64,000 nt of DNA from Flavobacterium orientale. GTDB taxonomy: Bacteria; Bacteroidota; Bacteroidia; Flavobacteriales; Flavobacteriaceae. The notes below the pieces were generated by a model, which was given only the letters and a program-made list of their open reading frames with translations, was not told the DNA's origin and did not search any database. Below, piece by piece: positions 59,942 through 64,000 of this stretch (position 1 is the first letter of the stretch; every line of letters starts with the position of its first letter). The position numbers and the translations under genes are program-made. The stretch covers positions 326,421 through 390,420 of the forward strand of contig NZ_BMFG01000001.1 in assembly GCF_014638005.1 (NCBI RefSeq), given 5' to 3'.

Positions 59942-62900
59942 CTATCTTTTCAGAGAAAAGTGTGCTTTGAATTCTTTTGTACTGTTATTTTCTTCATAGG
60001 TAACAGTAAACCAATAATCGGTAGAAGGTAGCGGCTGATTGTTGAAAGTACCGTCCCATCCTGCTCCATTAGGGTATATTTGTTTTACTAATTTTCCGTA
60101 TCGGTCATAAATATAGATAACGGCATTAGTTTGATCTGCTAAATCTTTAATGTTCCAAGTGTCATTAAATCCATCGCCATTTGGCGTAAAGAATTTGGGA
60201 TAATTAACCACCAATACGTCTTCTGTTGTTGAACCACAACCATTTTTATCTCTTACTGTAACGGTGTGAATTCCTGAGGATACATTGTCAAAAGTTGGAC
60301 TGTCTTGAAACGGACTGTTGTCTAATTGGTATTCATAATTACCGCCATTACCAACGGCATTAATTGTTATTGAGTTGGTGCTGCTAAAAGCCATACTTAC
60401 CGTAAAAGTTATAGCTGCCGGTTCAGATTGTAAAACTTCAACTATAGTAGGTTCTGAAGAACAACCGGTGGCTATGTTGGTCGCTACTACAAAATACATT
60501 CCGGGAGCCGAAACAGTTAATGTGTTTCCAAATTCACCATTGATTAAGGTTTCATTAAGATACCATTCAAAATTATGGGTGTTGCTCGATAAATTAGTAG
60601 CTATTGTATAAGTACTCAATACAACTCCGGTGCCACTTTCCACACAAACATAACCATCCACAGGTGTTGGTTCCGGTAATTGATGAACGATTAAGGTTAA
60701 AGGTTTGATATCATAACATTCCGGAGCTAAAGTATTACTAACTCGTATAAATAAATTCTGTAATGTAGTGGCTGTAAATGCATTAGTATTCTCCGTTGCA
60801 TCTAATAAAGTAGCATGATAACTTACCACAAACTCAGCACCATTTTGTGTGCCCAAAGCAATAGCATCCAGCGTAGTTAAATCGAACGAGGTAATACCGT
60901 CATTTACGCCATCTTCATCACAAACACGTCGGTTTCCAACAGGGATGTTGTTAACTACCGGTTGCGGTACGATTGTAATGGTAAACGCGTGTTCATCAGA
61001 ACAGTTTGGGGTATAATTGCTATTGGCAAAAACATATAAGGTTTGTGATGAGGTAATAACCGTTCCGGCCGCTACCTGACCACCTGTTGCATTCGGTCCT
61101 CTGTAATACCTTCCAACTGTTAAGGCTGGTAAAGTATAACTGGAACAAGAGACAACGTCTGCCGGTTCGTCAACATTAAATATATTTAATTGAAAACTTT
61201 TTTGATCAAAACAATTAGGTGTTGTTCCTGTTTCTGCATAAACATAAATCAACTGACTTGTTGTTAATTCGGTTCCCGCTGTAAGCATAGTGCCTCCTCC
61301 GTTTGTTTCAGTATAATAATTTCCAACAGCCAGTGCTGGTAAAACATATGAATTACAAACTGAAACTGTAGCAACCGGGGCTACTATAGGAGTAGTATTG
61401 ATAGTAATAGTAAATGAGCTTTCATCAACACACGAAAACGAAGGACGGATTTGGTTCTTTTTATGGATATATAAAGTTTGTGAGGTAGTAATAACAGTAC
61501 CTGGTGCTACCACAGTTCCAAAACCGTCAGAACCGTTTGGTTCCGTATAATATAAATTGTTTGCTGATAGTGTAGGTAAAACATAACTGTCACACACTAC
61601 GATATCATCAGAGGAGTCCGCTTGGATATCAAATACATTAACTTGAAAACTAGTTTCTGAAACACATCCGTTGCCGGTAGCATAAATATAAATTAACTGA
61701 GATTCAGTAATTACATCACCACCATTTAGTTGTTGACCGGTTCCATTCGGACCTGTATAATAGTTGCCTAGTTCTAAATCAGTTAAAATATAGGTATTAC
61801 AACCATCAATATCGCCTCTTGCATCAATTTCCGGTTTTTGATTTGGATTAATTTCAAAGCTTACGCCGTGCTCACAACCATCGCCATTATTCAAATAAAT
61901 AAATAAAGATTGGGCACTCACAATTTCATCGCCCGGGAACAATAGCGTTCCTGTACCATTGGGTCCGGTAAAATAGTTTCCTACAGGGATGGAAGGTAAA
62001 ATATAGGCTTCACAAGCTGTCGTCACCGCAGGCACTTCTATTACCGGTAATGTGATAGTAATAGTAAAATTAAGGGTGTCTGTACAGTTAGGTTGAGATT
62101 GACTTACAGCATAGATATAAATAGTTTGGGTGGAATTAATTTCTGTTCCTGCCGGATAGGCTGTTCCTGTGCCGTTTGGCCCTGAAAAATAACCGCCTAT
62201 TGGCAATTCAGGTAGTGTATAACTCACACATTCTGTTGTGGAAACCGGAGCATCTAAACCAATGAATACGGTGAAACTGTTTTCTGAAGTACAAATATCG
62301 TTGTGAGCATACACAAAAATGGTTTGTGTCGCTGTAATAGCGGTTCCTGCAGGAATACTATTTCCTGCCCCATGTGGAGCATCAAAATAATTTCCAACCG
62401 AAAGAGCCGGTAAAATATAAGCACTACAATCAAATACATTTTCAAATGTACCAATCTCAGGGTTCGGTACTATTGCAATTGAATAACCTAAACTGATTTC
62501 ACAAAAAGGAGCAACTGTTGATAGGAAATAAAAATAAACGTTTTGTGTTTCAGTAATAGCTGTTCCCGGAACAAGTATACTTCCTGCACCATCAGGTTCA
62601 GAATAATAATTTCCAAAAGTTAGGGAAGGCAATAAATAGCTTCCGCAATAACTTCCACTTGAAATGGTTAAACTTTCAGGTTTTACAATAGTAACTAAAA
62701 AACTACTTTGATTCGGACAAATTGGTGCAACAGTTGAAAGTCTATAAATATAAATTCTTTTGGTTTCTGTAATTACATTTCCGGCAAACAAAGCCTGACC
62801 GGTACCATTCGGACCGGTAAAATAATTGCCGTTGCTGATCGTAGGCAATACATAACTGTCGCATACAATTACATCTTCCAAAACATCAACTATTGGTAGG

Positions 62901-64000
62901 GCATCCACCACAAGATTAACACTTGTTGTAGCAAAACAACTTGGGTCTGTAATGTTTTGGATTCTGATGTATAGGGTTCGGTTTAAAGAGCCAAATACAG
63001 GAAATGCTACCGGGTTTAAGCCACTATCCGCTGCGGCTTGTGTTAAGTGATAGGTGATTACATTATATTCTGACGATTGACCATTAAGAACCGTCGGATT
63101 GATCAGCGACAAATTAAAATTGGCTCGTGTTGGGTTATTTATTCTCCCACAGGCATGAAAATCTGCAGGTTGATGGGCAACCGGAGGAGGTGTAACTTGA
63201 AGCTCAAATGTTTTTACAATAAAACAAGTAGAATTGTTTTTCTGAATTCTAACATAAATGGTTTGATTTCCAGCTGAGGTATAAACAGATGGCAACGGAT
63301 TGCTGTTTGAAGAAGCATCTTCAGCTGAAGTATGATAAGATACTAAAGTTCCTGTAGGTAAACCTGAAGTAACAACCGGAGTGTTGGAAGCCAAGTTAAA
63401 CGTATACGAACTTTGTCCTGAATCACATCGGTAAATGTTCTTAGGATCCGGAGTTACAAATTGAGGTTGGTATTGCACAATAATTTCATCAGTGATAGTC
63501 TGACAAGGAAAAGCATTGTTGGAATAGGTAACCACATACGTTCCGGCTTGATTGATAACCAAAGAAGCTCCGGTTTCACCAGCCAAAGTGGTGCCGTTAC
63601 GTTTCCATGTAAAGGTATATTCGTCAGGATTTAATCCTGTAGTTAAAGTATGTGTCGCTCCAAAACATAAACTGGAATTGGATGTGTTTGTTAAATCAGC
63701 ACCTAATACATTCTGACCAATATTAAAAGCATTGGCAGATAAAAAGATAGCCGAATCTGATTGTGGATCAGCTCTATCAGCAATAACTAATTTAATTTTA
63801 TAAGAAACCCCGGCAGTCAATACAGCAGAAGCATTTAATACTGTTGTCTGTCCGTTGAAATTGATGGGAGCAGTAGCTGCATTGGAACCACCATTAAAGG
63901 ATCCGAAAAATTGTGGATTAACTGAAGGACAAGAGGAATTGTATAAAAAGTCTCTAATAGTAACCACAGAAATTGGCGTTGTAGTGGAGGGAACAACAGC
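59942..64000 (-). CDS. Giant T9SS type B surface protein, 5' end cut by the window edge
   Basis: The reading frame continues past the right edge; the first in-frame start-like codon (GTG) is internal. Visible N-terminal part resembles a choice-of-anchor L domain (SVNPQFFGSFNG, YKIKLVIADRADPQSDSAIF). Ig/PKD-like segments follow, then nine repeats of about 65 residues with the pattern C-x-S-Y-x-L-P-x-L-x-x-G-N-Y-Y, GPNGTG, and SQTIYIYA ending in SFTITI. A further Ig-like block follows. The C-terminal about 85 residues are a type B sorting domain (PKFFTPNGDGFNDTW, YIYDRYGKLVKQI, DYWFTV). Probably a surface adhesin of the gliding-motility-associated kind. At least 1350 residues. Confidence 0.9.
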   Translation of the reverse strand, partial: AVVPSTTTPISVVTIRDFLYNSSCPSVNPQFFGSFNGGSNAATAPINFNGQTTVLNASAVLTAGVSYKIKLVIADRADPQSDSAIFLSANAFNIGQNVLGADLTNTSNSSLCFGATHTLTTGLNPDEYTFTWKRNGTTLAGETGASLVINQAGTYVVTYSNNAFPCQTITDEIIVQYQPQFVTPDPKNIYRCDSGQSSYTFNLASNTPVVTSGLPTGTLVSYHTSAEDASSNSNPLPSVYTSAGNQTIYVRIQKNNSTCFIVKTFELQVTPPPVAHQPADFHACGRINNPTRANFNLSLINPTVLNGQSSEYNVITYHLTQAAADSGLNPVAFPVFGSLNRTLYIRIQNITDPSCFATTSVNLVVDALPIVDVLEDVIVCDSYVLPTISNGNYFTGPNGTGQALFAGNVITETKRIYIYRLSTVAPICPNQSSFLVTIVKPESLTISSGSYCGSYLLPSLTFGNYYSEPDGAGSILVPGTAITETQNVYFYFLSTVAPFCEISLGYSIAIVPNPEIGTFENVFDCSAYILPALSVGNYFDAPHGAGNSIPAGTAITATQTIFVYAHNDICTSENSFTVFIGLDAPVSTTECVSYTLPELPIGGYFSGPNGTGTAYPAGTEINSTQTIYIYAVSQSQPNCTDTLNFTITITLPVIEVPAVTTACEAYILPSIPVGNYFTGPNGTGTLLFPGDEIVSAQSLFIYLNNGDGCEHGVSFEINPNQKPEIDARGDIDGCNTYILTDLELGNYYTGPNGTGQQLNGGDVITESQLIYIYATGNGCVSETSFQVNVFDIQADSSDDIVVCDSYVLPTLSANNLYYTEPNGSDGFGTVVAPGTVITTSQTLYIHKKNQIRPSFSCVDESSFTITINTTPIVAPVATVSVCNSYVLPALAVGNYYTETNGGGTMLTAGTELTTSQLIYVYAETGTTPNCFDQKSFQLNIFNVDEPADVVSCSSYTLPALTVGRYYRGPNATGGQVAAGTVITSSQTLYVFANSNYTPNCSDEHAFTITIVPQPVVNNIPVGNRRVCDEDGVNDGITSFDLTTLDAIALGTQNGAEFVVSYHATLLDATENTNAFTATTLQNLFIRVSNTLAPECYDIKPLTLIVHQLPEPTPVDGYVCVESGTGVVLSTYTIATNLSSNTHNFEWYLNETLINGEFGNTLTVSAPGMYFVVATNIATGCSSEPTIVEVLQSEPAAITFTVSMAFSSTNSITINAVGNGGNYEYQLDNSPFQDSPTFDNVSSGIHTVTVRDKNGCGSTTEDVLVVNYPKFFTPNGDGFNDTWNIKDLADQTNAVIYIYDRYGKLVKQIYPNGAGWDGTFNNQPLPSTDYWFTVTYEENNSTKEFKAHFSLKR

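Overview
The window is chromosomal DNA from a member of the Flavobacteriia, most likely Flavobacterium or a close relative. The evidence is the low GC content, promoters of the Bacteroidetes type (-7 box TAnnTTTG, sometimes with TTG 19-20 bp upstream), and the near absence of Shine-Dalgarno sites. The proteins agree: type IX secretion (T9SS) sorting domains, a PorV-like protein, TonB-type receptors with a carboxypeptidase-regulatory-like domain, TIGR03643 proteins and DUF4105/DUF4369/DUF2891 families.

Layout. 0-2.5 kb is the end of a surface-polysaccharide locus (GT4 glycosyltransferase, polyprenyl sugar-phosphate transferase). 2.5-9.6 kb is envelope biogenesis: DUF4105, PorV-like protein, pssA, a GH25 muramidase and a minus-strand operon kdsD-tatC-AhpD-like-lptB. 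9.6-20.2 kb is mostly plus-strand housekeeping: recQ, amidohydrolase, DUF2891, FAD oxidoreductase, idi, queD, peroxiredoxin, manA and tRNA-Thr(TGT). 20.3-35.2 kb is mostly minus-strand: PAS protein, DUF819 transporter, M61 peptidase, alpha/beta hydrolase, two TIGR03643 proteins, sterol desaturase-like protein, alkB, aquaporin, EamA exporter, L,D-transpeptidase-like protein and htpG. 35.4-38.7 kb is a plus-strand run: a lipoprotein and OmpA pair, then a TetR regulator and ABC1 kinase pair.

38.8-52 kb is an accessory region and the most unusual part. Ten minus-strand genes, mostly for small unrecognised secreted, lipo- or membrane proteins plus one barstar, alternate with a few families of dispersed repeats. 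Family A (3 copies) and family B (4 copies) lie just upstream of starts and contain a TATATTTG -7 box; every B copy also has a correctly spaced TTG -33 box. Families D, C and E form a composite module at gene ends with inverted repeats, one showing a compensatory base change. A relic of a duplicated gene end lies beside an A copy. Two T9SS cargo genes, a 10 x 21 bp minisatellite and a strongly C-skewed orphan ABC ATPase gene lie in or at the edge of this region. I read it as a modular array in which promoter-bearing repeats are associated with unrelated genes; this is inference.

52-64 kb returns to ordinary Flavobacterium genes: S9 peptidase, fabH-like KAS III, an outer-membrane beta-barrel receptor and a very large T9SS type B protein with nine about 65-residue repeats, cut by the right edge. 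No transposase, integrase, phage gene, CRISPR array or rRNA is visible.
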